Assembly (NCBI GenBank): GCA_018663485.1
Contig: JABJQI010000113.1
Span: forward strand, 1-8,058
Direction: 5' to 3'
DNA from: Opitutia bacterium
GTDB lineage: Bacteria > Verrucomicrobiota > Verrucomicrobiia > Opitutales > Coraliomargaritaceae
Length of the DNA stretch: 8,058 nucleotides
A model generated the notes under the pieces. The model was not told where the DNA came from and made no database searches. It worked only from the letters and a program-made list of their open reading frames with translations. Made by a program: the position numbers and the translations under genes. Below, in pieces: positions 1-6,933 of this stretch (the first letter of the stretch is position 1; each line of letters starts with the position of its first letter).

Positions 1-1311
1 GCACTCATCGAGAAAAGCAAGACGCTCGGCGGCACTTGCCTCAACGTCGGCTGTATCCCGAGCAAGGCGCTACTACACTCGTCCGAGATGTTTCACTTCG
101 TTGGCCATGGCGCAGCGGCACACGGCATCGATTTGACCAACCTCTCGATCAGTATCAAGCAGTTGATGGCGAAGAAAGACAAAACCGTCGCTCAACTTTG
201 CGGCGGCATTCAGCATTTGATGAAGACCAACAAGATCAAAGTCTTTAATGGCCTCGGCATTTTGGAAGGCGACAGCAAAGTGCGCGTGCGTGCCACTGGC
301 GAAGACACGGTTCTCAACGGCAAGCACATCATCATTGCAACCGGCTCTGCTTCGATCGAACTGCCTTTCCTTAAATATGACGGCGAGACCGTCGTTAGCA
401 GCACAGAAGCCATTGCCTTCGAAAAGGTACCCAAGCAACTCGCAGTGGTTGGCGCGGGTGCGATCGGCCTAGAACTCGGTTCGGTCTGGGCGCGCCTCGG
501 CGCAGAGGTCAACGTGATTGAATTTCTCCCAGTCATTGCACCTACCTTCGATAAAGACGTTTCTAAAATGGCTGAACGTCTATTCAAAAAGCAAGGCCTC
601 AACTTCCACCTCAAGACTAAGGTCACTGGTATCAAGAAGTCCAAGGGTAAGCAAATTTTGACTGCCGAAAAAGCCGGCAAAGTGATCGAGTTCGAAGTGG
701 ACAAGGTACTCGTTGCAGTCGGTCGCAAGCCCTTCACTGATGGCCTTGGCCTCGAGGCGGCCGGCATCACAACCGACGACAAAGGCCGAATCGTGGTGGA
801 CGCGCATTACCAAACCTCTGCAACTGGCGTCTACGCGATTGGCGACGTGATTCCAGGGCCGATGCTGGCACACAAGGCCGAGGAAGAAGCTGTCGCCTGC
901 GTTGAGTGCATCGCAGGGCAAGCGGGCCACGTTAACTACGACGTGATCCCCAATGTTATCTACACTGACCCCGAAATCGCCAGCGTCGGCCTCGGAGATA
1001 CCGATGCAAAGGCACAGGGCTACGAAACCAAAGTTGGGAAGTTCAACTTTGCAGGTAATGGTCGCGCCATCGCGACTGATGCAACTGACGGCTTTGCCAA
1101 AGTCATCGCTGACAAGAAGACCGACCGTATCCTCGGCGTTCAACTGATCGGCAAAGGCGCTTCCGAGCTCATCGCTTCGGCAGTGGCGCATATGGAATAT
1201 GGCGGCAGTGCTGAAGACCTGGCCCGTACCGTCCACGCCCACCCAACTGTAAGCGAAGCGATTAAAGAGGCCGCACTTGCTGTCGATGGCAACGCCATTC
1301 ACAGCGCGTAA
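1..1311 (+). CDS. lpdA: Dihydrolipoamide dehydrogenase (E3), 5'-truncated by the window edge
   Basis: This flavoenzyme reoxidises the dihydrolipoyl groups of 2-oxoacid dehydrogenase and glycine-cleavage complexes in the cytoplasm, passing electrons through FAD to NAD+. The frame is open from base 1, giving 436 visible residues against a usual length of about 465-470, so only the N-terminal FAD-binding Gly motif is missing. The redox-active disulfide motif GGTCLNVGCIPSK places the cysteines at visible residues 13 and 18. The NAD-binding loop GAGAIGLELG starts near residue 151, and the second FAD contact GVYAIGDV is at about 276-283. The dimerisation domain carries YTDPEIASVG (about 321-330) and the catalytic pair HAHPTVSE (His414, Glu419). 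All key residues are intact. An internal ATG at base 88 lies after the active site and cannot be the start. The gene converges on the minus-strand genes to its right. Upstream E1/E2 partners would lie outside the window, so the complex it serves is not visible. Confidence 0.97.
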   Translation, partial: ALIEKSKTLGGTCLNVGCIPSKALLHSSEMFHFVGHGAAAHGIDLTNLSISIKQLMAKKDKTVAQLCGGIQHLMKTNKIKVFNGLGILEGDSKVRVRATGEDTVLNGKHIIIATGSASIELPFLKYDGETVVSSTEAIAFEKVPKQLAVVGAGAIGLELGSVWARLGAEVNVIEFLPVIAPTFDKDVSKMAERLFKKQGLNFHLKTKVTGIKKSKGKQILTAEKAGKVIEFEVDKVLVAVGRKPFTDGLGLEAAGITTDDKGRIVVDAHYQTSATGVYAIGDVIPGPMLAHKAEEEAVACVECIAGQAGHVNYDVIPNVIYTDPEIASVGLGDTDAKAQGYETKVGKFNFAGNGRAIATDATDGFAKVIADKKTDRILGVQLIGKGASELIASAVAHMEYGGSAEDLARTVHAHPTVSEAIKEAALAVDGNAIHSA

Positions 1312-1322
1312 CAGCTAAGAGG

Positions 1323-1484
1323 CTAGGCAAGCTTGTTGGTCAAATAATCAGCCGCCTCAGGCTCAGGTACTTACGATAAAGCGTATTCAACGTCCAAACA
1401 AACCTGATATTTTACCAAATAAGCCACGACCTTCAGTTTCAGTGTTTCCAAACTTAGCTCGAGCCAGCATGACTGGCTACGCGC
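1323..1484 (-). other. Coding-like stretch without a start codon; possible gene remnant or repeat
   Basis: On the minus strand one frame is open from a TGA at 1485-1487 to a TAA at 1371-1373, then runs on in the same frame to a TAG at 1323-1325. Its residues read like protein: LETLKLKVVAYLVKYQ (from about 1451), then VCLDVEYALS, the stop, then VPEPEAADYLTNKLA. There is no ATG start and no ribosome binding site, and the frame overlaps the last ten codons of the neighbouring 126-residue gene. It could be a decayed gene end, a short repeat family carried in intergenic DNA, or chance. I see no terminator hairpin with a T-run in 1312-1453, although two genes converge here. Confidence 0.25.
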
Positions 1485-1834
1485 TCAATTTCCGGTTCAT
1501 TGATTGGCATAAAGTAACGCTCCACCGAACCACCAGTAGCGCAAATTAGCTCAAGGTCAGCAGCCTCTTCGGTAAACCAAATGCACAGCGCATCAAAGCG
1601 CCCCAGAGCAGTTTTTAGTGCCACATCGAAAGTCTCTTGGCTGGCGCGTTTGCGTAATTCTTCTTCATCATCCGTCAGGGCGACTCCAGCTTGACACAAC
1701 AATTCAAGCTGAACGGGTTCTTCCAAGTCACGAGCTATCAACCCGACTACCTCAGCCAAGTAAAGGCCACCTTCATTGCGGCGATACGGCAGGTACTTTA
1801 TGATACTCGCCATATCAGTGTGCGCCAGACCCAT
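1454..1834 (-). CDS. Hypothetical protein, 126 residues, family not recognised
   Basis: I do not recognise this protein. It has no signal peptide and no membrane helix, so it is probably a small soluble cytoplasmic alpha/beta protein. Visible features are a basic N-terminus (KYLPYRR at 13-19), an amphipathic helical stretch with the acidic run TDDEEELRKR (54-63), and a hydrophobic, probably beta-strand segment ALCIWF (82-87). It has three cysteines (47, 84, 98) with no metal-binding spacing. The start is uncertain: ATG at 1834 follows an in-frame TGA by five codons, and a second ATG at 1813 would give 119 residues beginning MASIIKYL. Neither has a clear Shine-Dalgarno sequence. It stands alone between convergent lpdA and the end of the bat operon. 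Its amino-acid composition and clean frame favour a real gene, but only homologues would settle that. Confidence 0.6.
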   Translation of the reverse strand: MGLAHTDMASIIKYLPYRRNEGGLYLAEVVGLIARDLEEPVQLELLCQAGVALTDDEEELRKRASQETFDVALKTALGRFDALCIWFTEEAADLELICATGGSVERYFMPINEPEIERVASHAGSS

Positions 1835-1896
1835 TAAGAAAGGACTTCAGGTCGCCACCAATCACGCCAGTGCGCGCCAGGTTCAAAAATGGAGTA

Positions 1897-1923
1897 AATA
1901 TGGCCAGTATTAGACGTATTCAA
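1897..1923 (-). promoter_or_regulatory. Weak sigma-70-like promoter candidate for the 126-residue gene
   Basis: On the minus strand TTGAAT (bases 1923-1918) and CATATT (1902-1897) are separated by 15-16 bases. Each matches four of six consensus bases. Transcription would start near 1890, about 55 bases before the ATG at 1834. The position is sensible but the match is poor and the region is AT-rich, so chance is a real alternative. Confidence 0.18.
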
Positions 1924-1950
1924 CGGATTTTACCGTTCCAAACGCAATAG
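1900..1950 (+). CDS. Possible 16-residue ORF (MASIRRIQRILPFQTQ), speculative
   Basis: A plus-strand ATG is preceded by GGAG at 1891-1894 with a 5-base gap, which is a better ribosome binding site than that of the neighbouring annotated gene. The peptide is short and basic and ends in TAG. It begins MASI, as does the second possible start of the 126-residue minus-strand gene (MASIIKYLPYRR), and both have LP a few residues later. It may be an inverted fragment of that gene's 5' end, a leader peptide, or chance. No gene follows it on the same strand. Confidence 0.15.
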   Translation: MASIRRIQRILPFQTQ

Positions 1951-2239
1951 CCAGATACTCGAATACGATTGAGCATCTAAATCGACTTGCACTATTCACT
2001 TACCAGCTTCAACCGACGACGCAGCAAGGTTTATCACTAATGACGTTTTCCCGACATCGACTTTATAATTAATAAAACTTAATATGCGGAGCATCCATTA
2101 ACTATTATCTCTCCCATGACTAGAGAAACTCACCTCTGACGAATTACATGTAAAATAACCTCGAATTAATTTAAATAATCGCCGCGCCTACGTGCCATGA
2201 CCAATTTAGTGTGCGGATGAATCTTGCACTTTATAACTA

Positions 2240-4810
2240 TTAGTAAATTAGCTGAATTTGGCGCAATGGTACCCAGCACTCTCGCTCATCAACGAGCGAA
2301 ACGAGCCCCCATTCCTTGCGAATTTCATGCACTGTTAACTCAACTCCATCATGCAATGGTTCGTGGAACGCTGCGGTATAAGCATAGCTTGGACCTTTGC
2401 GTGCTAATACCGAATCGACAATGACGACCCCTTGGCGACCCGAAAGTTGCGCGGTCACGATCCAAAGACCTGCGGTTAGACAGCAAAGCAGTAACATCGT
2501 CAAACAGGCGATGCCACCAATCCGTTGCCGATAGCGAACTGTTCCTAGCACGCAAACACCGAAGATTACAATCAGTAGGAGCAATACTACCTTCAGCCAA
2601 ACCGTCGGCCATTGCTGCCACCATGAAAAATCCTCCGGCACATCGTTGAGTGCCAGTGCACGTGCCGCGTCTAAATTCTCCGTTAACATTGAATCAAAGG
2701 GCCGATAGATCCGAGCCTGACGATAGGCCGCGATCGAACGTCCCAGCGCACCGGTCTGAAACCACGCGTTACCCGCATTATACCATGCCATGCCCGGACG
2801 TTCTCCCGCCTCGGCCACGGCTTGAAATTTCAATGCAGATTCCGCATATAACGCTGCCGCCTCATTACTACCCGCTTGAGCAATCAATGCCTGCTCGAAT
2901 AATGCCTCTGCCTCTGACCAATCTGACGCCTCCGACGTTTGTGGAACGACGCTTATCCCCAACAACGCCAGCAACGCGGCTTTACCTAACAATCCAAGAA
3001 TACGCTTCCCCACTCCATTGAGCGCACTCAACTGTGCATTCGGGTGCTGCACACTGTAGTCCTGGGCATCCGACGCGCGGTGCAGTGCGATGACCGATTC
3101 AATATCCTCACTCGACAGCCCCAGTGCCTGCAGGGCCGCTTCGGAATTTCGCACCGTCCACGCCTTGCCCTCGGCGTCAAAGCTCACTGCCAAAAATTGT
3201 AAAAACGCAGGCCATTTAGCAGGATCACTTTCCGCTAGTTTGCTAAAGGCTGCATACGCCTCTACGCGTGCACCATATTTCGCATCGATTGATCGACGAC
3301 GGCGTTCACGCACGATCGGCAGCATCAGTAAAAAGCCGACGACTGCAAGAAACAGCCAAAGCCAGAACCATGACGCCAGGCATACGACGATAGTGTTGAT
3401 TAGATCATTCATCCTATTTGCTTTCCGATTATGCCAGATCCCTACTGACTGTTTACTTAAAGTGACTCCCGCGCCTTTATACGACTTCAGGTCGATATAA
3501 TCCTGCCCCTCATTCGGCGCGACACTGAGTGCGACGGGCTCCGTCGCAACCATCACATAGTCGCCCGCTTCGGCGTCAAAGGCTTGGATTTGCAAAGCCG
3601 GGAACGCGTCAACGCCCGTCGTGAGTGCGCGTAAACGACAACGAAACGTTGTGCCGTCCGCGCGCCAAGTGCGCCCCAAGTCATCATCCACCAAGAAGCG
3701 TCCGCGCAAACCACGCTGTTGGCTCAGCTTCGGCAACTCGATCATTCCATGCGGTGCGTCGGTAAAGACCTGCAACTCGGCTTGCATCAATTCCCCTACT
3801 TTGAGTGCTTCAGGAGCAAGCGACACCTCCATGCGCACGGGCGCGAATAAACCACTAAAGCTCGACGAACGTCCCTCGGCTGGCAGCGGCAACACCTCGA
3901 TTTCGATCGCGTCAGTCTCCACATAGAAACGCTCATAGCGCACGTCCGAATCCTCCGGCGCAAACAGACTGTTATTAAAGTGCGCGGCATACTGGCCAAA
4001 GTTGCGGCTGCCCTGCTTCAGATACGCACATTCCAAACGCGTGGCTGGCAACGTATAGGCACCTGGCTCGGAGAGTCGCAGATACAACGGCAAGGTCACT
4101 GCACCAAGCGCCTTCGCTTTGCCCTCAAGTATGGTGCGCTTCGCAATCACACGTCGTCCACCAATCGGCAAACCGACCTGCTGTTTTTCAGCTTCGGTCG
4201 AGCGAGGAATCACGATCTCAACCGCAGGATCATTAAAGAACGCTGGATAATAATTCAACGCCTGTAACCGACTCGCGTCCAGATCGCACTGCCAAGTCAG
4301 ATCCACACGCAACGGCTCTCCGACATAAATCGTGCGCTTCGCGGGACTGAGCTTCAGCGACATTGCATCCGAGCGAACCACCGCACCCACCGCGAGCTGC
4401 TGAGGAATCGTTCGATACTGCTTCGACTCGCTGACAAATTCGAGCATCGGAAACGTCACCACACCTGTATCACGCAGAACGAAACGAACCACTGCGGCCG
4501 ACTTACCTGAATCTGAGTCCGGCGTCTCACGCACATCGACATCGATAAAGCTCACGCCCTTCACATTCGACGGTAGCTCTTCAGGCAACTCGACCACCTC
4601 ATCAAAATGAATCACCGCCGTGCCTGTGCGATCAGTAAACCAACTCTGATTGACCATTTCTACTGGCACCGTGACGCTCTCCAACTCAGGCGCCTCAGCT
4701 GCTTCGACAATCTCAGCCGCGACGACTTCAGTAGGCAGGTCAGGCTCGACCTTCTGAGCGTTCAAAAACGCAGTCAGCAACAACGGGAATATCAAAAAAA
4801 GTGCGCGCAT
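2240..4810 (-). CDS. batD: BatD-BatE fusion: aerotolerance membrane protein with TPR and SH3-like end
   Basis: This envelope protein of the Bat system joins two usually separate proteins in 856 residues. Residues 1-18 are a signal peptide (MRALFLIFPLLLTAFLNA). Residues about 45-430 form the large beta-rich periplasmic BatD region, including IYVGEPLRVDLTW at 161-173, typical of the family. A membrane helix follows at about 475-500, ended by RERRRRS, which marks the cytoplasmic side. Residues 505-590 are the small helical cytoplasmic domain found at BatD C-termini. A second hydrophobic segment (603-622) ends in a signal-peptidase-like SEA/S and leads into BatE: TPR-like helices (630-720, with WYNAGNAWFQTGALGRSIAAYRQA as the clearest repeat, only partly quoted as family evidence), two membrane helices (737-757, 766-787) and an SH3-like domain (795-853). 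The start is fixed by the signal peptide, a GGAG site 11 bases upstream and the TAATG overlap with batB. Its exact biochemical activity is unknown even in studied species. Confidence 0.88.
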   Translation of the reverse strand: MRALFLIFPLLLTAFLNAQKVEPDLPTEVVAAEIVEAAEAPELESVTVPVEMVNQSWFTDRTGTAVIHFDEVVELPEELPSNVKGVSFIDVDVRETPDSDSGKSAAVVRFVLRDTGVVTFPMLEFVSESKQYRTIPQQLAVGAVVRSDAMSLKLSPAKRTIYVGEPLRVDLTWQCDLDASRLQALNYYPAFFNDPAVEIVIPRSTEAEKQQVGLPIGGRRVIAKRTILEGKAKALGAVTLPLYLRLSEPGAYTLPATRLECAYLKQGSRNFGQYAAHFNNSLFAPEDSDVRYERFYVETDAIEIEVLPLPAEGRSSSFSGLFAPVRMEVSLAPEALKVGELMQAELQVFTDAPHGMIELPKLSQQRGLRGRFLVDDDLGRTWRADGTTFRCRLRALTTGVDAFPALQIQAFDAEAGDYVMVATEPVALSVAPNEGQDYIDLKSYKGAGVTLSKQSVGIWHNRKANRMNDLINTIVVCLASWFWLWLFLAVVGFLLMLPIVRERRRRSIDAKYGARVEAYAAFSKLAESDPAKWPAFLQFLAVSFDAEGKAWTVRNSEAALQALGLSSEDIESVIALHRASDAQDYSVQHPNAQLSALNGVGKRILGLLGKAALLALLGISVVPQTSEASDWSEAEALFEQALIAQAGSNEAAALYAESALKFQAVAEAGERPGMAWYNAGNAWFQTGALGRSIAAYRQARIYRPFDSMLTENLDAARALALNDVPEDFSWWQQWPTVWLKVVLLLLIVIFGVCVLGTVRYRQRIGGIACLTMLLLCCLTAGLWIVTAQLSGRQGVVIVDSVLARKGPSYAYTAAFHEPLHDGVELTVHEIRKEWGLVSLVDERECWVPLRQIQLIY
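2927..3013 (-). other. BatD/BatE junction with a signal-peptide-like segment
   Basis: Residues 600-628 of the fused protein contain GKRILGLLGKAALLALLG, then ISVVPQTSEAS. Basic residues, a leucine-rich core and an SEA-like cleavage motif match a secretion leader at the point where BatE normally begins. As a membrane helix it would move the TPR part back to the periplasm. Confidence 0.6.
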
Positions 4811-6933
4811 TAGTAATCTTTCTCCACTTTACCAGCGTTTGCCTTCGCGCGTTGTTGTTGACGAAATTGCAAGCTCCCTTGCTCTTCCACTAAAATATCT
4901 TCAGCCGAATAATTCGGCACCGGCAAGGCCTGCATCTCACCGCCTGCGGCAAAGTCGCCCTCCATCGGCATCGAGCTCATCATGCTCTCATCCATCTCGT
5001 CCGAATACTCAAAGTCCTCGTAGTCTTCCATCTCGTCCCACTCATCGCCCTCCGATTCATCCGACGAATTATTCCCCAAGAGGCTAAGAATCTCTTCGAT
5101 CAATTGCTCTGCGACCTGTTGCTCTGCACGTCCCGCAGGCCAGGAGTTCCAAGCCCCCAGTAAACCAGCAGCCCGTTCCATCGCGACTGGCACCTTTGCC
5201 ATCAGCTTCAGCGGATCAGCCAATAAACTCTCCATCGGCGGCACCCCTTCAGGTGTGGGCGGCGTCATCTCTGTATCCATTTTCTGCATACCGATATGAA
5301 TGCGCTCAGCCTCGGCCTTCAGCTCGCCTTCTGACTTCACAAAGATCGGTGCCTTCGCAGCGGCATCAGCAGGTGCCACAATCGGCGGCGGTGGCGGCGT
5401 ATGTTTTGCACGCTTTGGGTGACGACGATCCACATCACTCTCGGTTACTTCCTTCCTTAAGCCCTGCTGTGCTTCGAGCAATGCCTGCAGCAATTCCACC
5501 AATTGCTCCATCTGCGCTTGCATCTCATCCTGCGCTTCCGCCTCTTCGGCAATTCGCACCTGCAGCTCGGCTACCCAGGTCGACGTCGATTCCAGACGAA
5601 GCCCGGAGCGCTCCATCTGCGGCGTATAACGCTTCGCCGCAAGAAAGGCTAACTGCGCCTGTTGCGCATAGCTCAAGCCGAGTTCAGCCGACGCCTCACT
5701 CTCTGCTCGTGAAAGTTCCAACAAACAAAGCCCACGATTCAACTGCACTGCAGCCAAATCACTCGGAGTCATCGAGGCCTCGTCGCCATAATAAGCGACC
5801 TCCGTGAACAAGGCCTCCGCCTCTGTAAACGCTCCCTCTTCGTATAGTTTGGTCGCTTCTGCGAACTGTGCGGTCAACTGCTTGGTCGCAGCTTCGGCCT
5901 CTTGCAGTCCGCCGAGGCATACGACCACGACAAAGGCCTGTCCCAATTGCAATCCCTTCGCGCCCCAGCATTCCGAGAGCAACAGCAGCAACAGTGCAGG
6001 AATCACAAAGAACAATGCCCCTTCCTGATAAACCACGATCCCATCGCCCTCCACCGAGGCTGACACATCACGCCCAGTCAAATACTCGACATAAATTTGC
6101 CCGAGATCAAAGACCTGATCGCCCACCGGCACATACTCGGCATCCGTGCTCTGCGCCGCGAGATCACGCAGTGTTGAATCGTCCAGTTTGGTATAAACAA
6201 TTGCATCCTGATCGCGCAGCAAGGTGCGCACACCTTCAGCATCTTTGATCGGGATCGGCGAGCCTTCGTTCGGATTGCCAATGCCGAGCAGTAACAAATC
6301 CACCCCAGACTCCTTGAGCAGCTCAGCGACCTTTACCATCTGCGAACCATGATCGCCGCCATCCGTCATCACCACCAGATCCTGCACGCCCGCACGATCC
6401 GCCATAAAGACTTGATCCACCACTTTCTCGACAGCCGACTGCAAAGTCGTGCCACCAAAATCCGCACTGCGCGTATGCGTTTGCTCCAGCATGTAGCGCA
6501 CGAAATCGTAGTCATAGGTCAACGGACACATGATCGTAGCACTGCCCGCATACACGACCAAACTCACGCGCTCATTGCTGAAGGTTGCCAACGCATCGCG
6601 CACCGCCTGCTTCGCAACTTCCAGACGCGATGGTGCCACATCTTTAGCCAACATACTTTGTGAGACGTCGATCGCAAAGACCACATCGCGACCAGTGCGT
6701 GAGATCGACAGCTTCTCGGGCGCATAGCCGGGCCGTGCCAAGGCTAAGATCAACAATACAAACGCTGCAATGCGCAAAGTATCACGCAATTGTCGTTGTG
6801 TGCTCATGCCCCCGCCCATCGCCTGGATGAGTTCGGCACGTTTGCCACGCGCATACGCAAGCAACCACCATAGTGGCAGGGCCAAAAGCAAGAGCGACAA
6901 GACCCACGTCCATTGAAATACAAATCCACTCAT
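4810..6933 (-). CDS. batB: BatB-BatC fusion: VWA-domain membrane protein with TPR and acidic tail
   Basis: This protein has 707 residues from the ATG at 6933. Two N-terminal membrane helices (about 8-26 and 54-67) flank a basic cytoplasmic loop. The VWA domain (about 83-290) has a complete MIDAS: DVSQS (Asp89, Ser91, Ser93), a Thr at 162, and TDGGD (Asp191). The family motif CPLT is at 136-139. Topology places the domain in the periplasm. A membrane helix at 305-319 is followed by a second hydrophobic segment (331-345) ending in AEA/AT, then the BatC part: TPR-like helices (355-405 and about 415-435), a probable coiled coil (460-495), a basic proline-rich linker (503-520), an acidic Met-rich tail (624-660) and a C-terminus ending VEKDY. 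Starting at 6933 gives the ATGA overlap with batA and places the membrane helix at the N-terminus; an upstream ATG at 7017 lies deep in batA and is unlikely. In known systems BatB works with BatA and a MoxR ATPase; the molecular function is inferred. Confidence 0.9.
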   Translation of the reverse strand: MSGFVFQWTWVLSLLLLALPLWWLLAYARGKRAELIQAMGGGMSTQRQLRDTLRIAAFVLLILALARPGYAPEKLSISRTGRDVVFAIDVSQSMLAKDVAPSRLEVAKQAVRDALATFSNERVSLVVYAGSATIMCPLTYDYDFVRYMLEQTHTRSADFGGTTLQSAVEKVVDQVFMADRAGVQDLVVMTDGGDHGSQMVKVAELLKESGVDLLLLGIGNPNEGSPIPIKDAEGVRTLLRDQDAIVYTKLDDSTLRDLAAQSTDAEYVPVGDQVFDLGQIYVEYLTGRDVSASVEGDGIVVYQEGALFFVIPALLLLLLSECWGAKGLQLGQAFVVVVCLGGLQEAEAATKQLTAQFAEATKLYEEGAFTEAEALFTEVAYYGDEASMTPSDLAAVQLNRGLCLLELSRAESEASAELGLSYAQQAQLAFLAAKRYTPQMERSGLRLESTSTWVAELQVRIAEEAEAQDEMQAQMEQLVELLQALLEAQQGLRKEVTESDVDRRHPKRAKHTPPPPPIVAPADAAAKAPIFVKSEGELKAEAERIHIGMQKMDTEMTPPTPEGVPPMESLLADPLKLMAKVPVAMERAAGLLGAWNSWPAGRAEQQVAEQLIEEILSLLGNNSSDESEGDEWDEMEDYEDFEYSDEMDESMMSSMPMEGDFAAGGEMQALPVPNYSAEDILVEEQGSLQFRQQQRAKANAGKVEKDY
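4822..4825 (-). promoter_or_regulatory. Ribosome binding site of the batD-batE gene
   Basis: GGAG on the minus strand lies 11 bases before the ATG at 4810, inside the last codons of the upstream batB-batC gene. With the one-base overlap of stop and start (TAATG) this suggests termination-reinitiation. Confidence 0.5.
5887..5955 (-). other. BatB/BatC junction with a signal-peptide-like segment
   Basis: Residues 327-349 of the fused protein read GLQLGQAFVVVVCLGG and then LQEAEAA. A short polar start, a hydrophobic core and an AEA-like cleavage motif resemble the leader of a separate BatC. It comes eight residues after the last BatB helix, so it probably returns the chain to the periplasm. Whether signal peptidase cuts here is unknown. 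Confidence 0.55.

Larger units (their letters stand above)
1835..2239. other. AT-rich intergenic region with no convincing gene
   Basis: This stretch lies between the start of the 126-residue gene and the 3' end of the bat operon. I find no open frame longer than a few dozen codons. It contains a weak minus-strand promoter candidate (1897-1923), a 16-codon plus-strand ORF with a ribosome-binding-like GGAG (1900-1950), a sigma-70-like pair on the plus strand (2040-2069) and a perfect 10-base palindrome TTACATGTAA at 2144-2153. No G+C-rich hairpin followed by a T-run was found after the bat operon stop codon, so its end is probably Rho-dependent or further downstream. The base composition is visibly lower in G+C than the genes on either side. 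Confidence 0.6.

Noticed and set aside
580..1302. A 240-codon open frame on the minus strand inside lpdA
   Set aside because: It is fully antisense to an unmistakable dihydrolipoamide dehydrogenase whose motifs span the whole region, and its translation has no recognisable features.
1312..1453. A bidirectional terminator between lpdA and the convergent gene
   Set aside because: Only weak 4-5 base stems such as TACG/CGTA and AGTTT/AAACT were found, without a G+C-rich stem or adjacent T-run.
1922..1937. Small hairpin AACGG-ATTTTA-CCGTT as a terminator or regulatory RNA
   Set aside because: The stem is only five base pairs, has no T-run and does not follow a gene end.
2224..2424. A 66-codon plus-strand frame starting in the AT-rich gap
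   Set aside because: Most of it is antisense to the SH3-like end of the BatD-BatE protein, and no good Shine-Dalgarno sequence precedes it.
1843..3494. The 12-base match GACTTCAGGTCG at 1843-1854 and 3483-3494
   Set aside because: One or two matches of this length are expected by chance in 8 kb, and one copy lies inside the batD-batE coding sequence with no shared flanks.
5196..5807. A 203-codon open frame on the plus strand
   Set aside because: It is antisense to the BatC part of the fused gene, is rich in Pro, Ser, Arg and Ala as expected of a shadow frame, and has no ribosome binding site that I can see.
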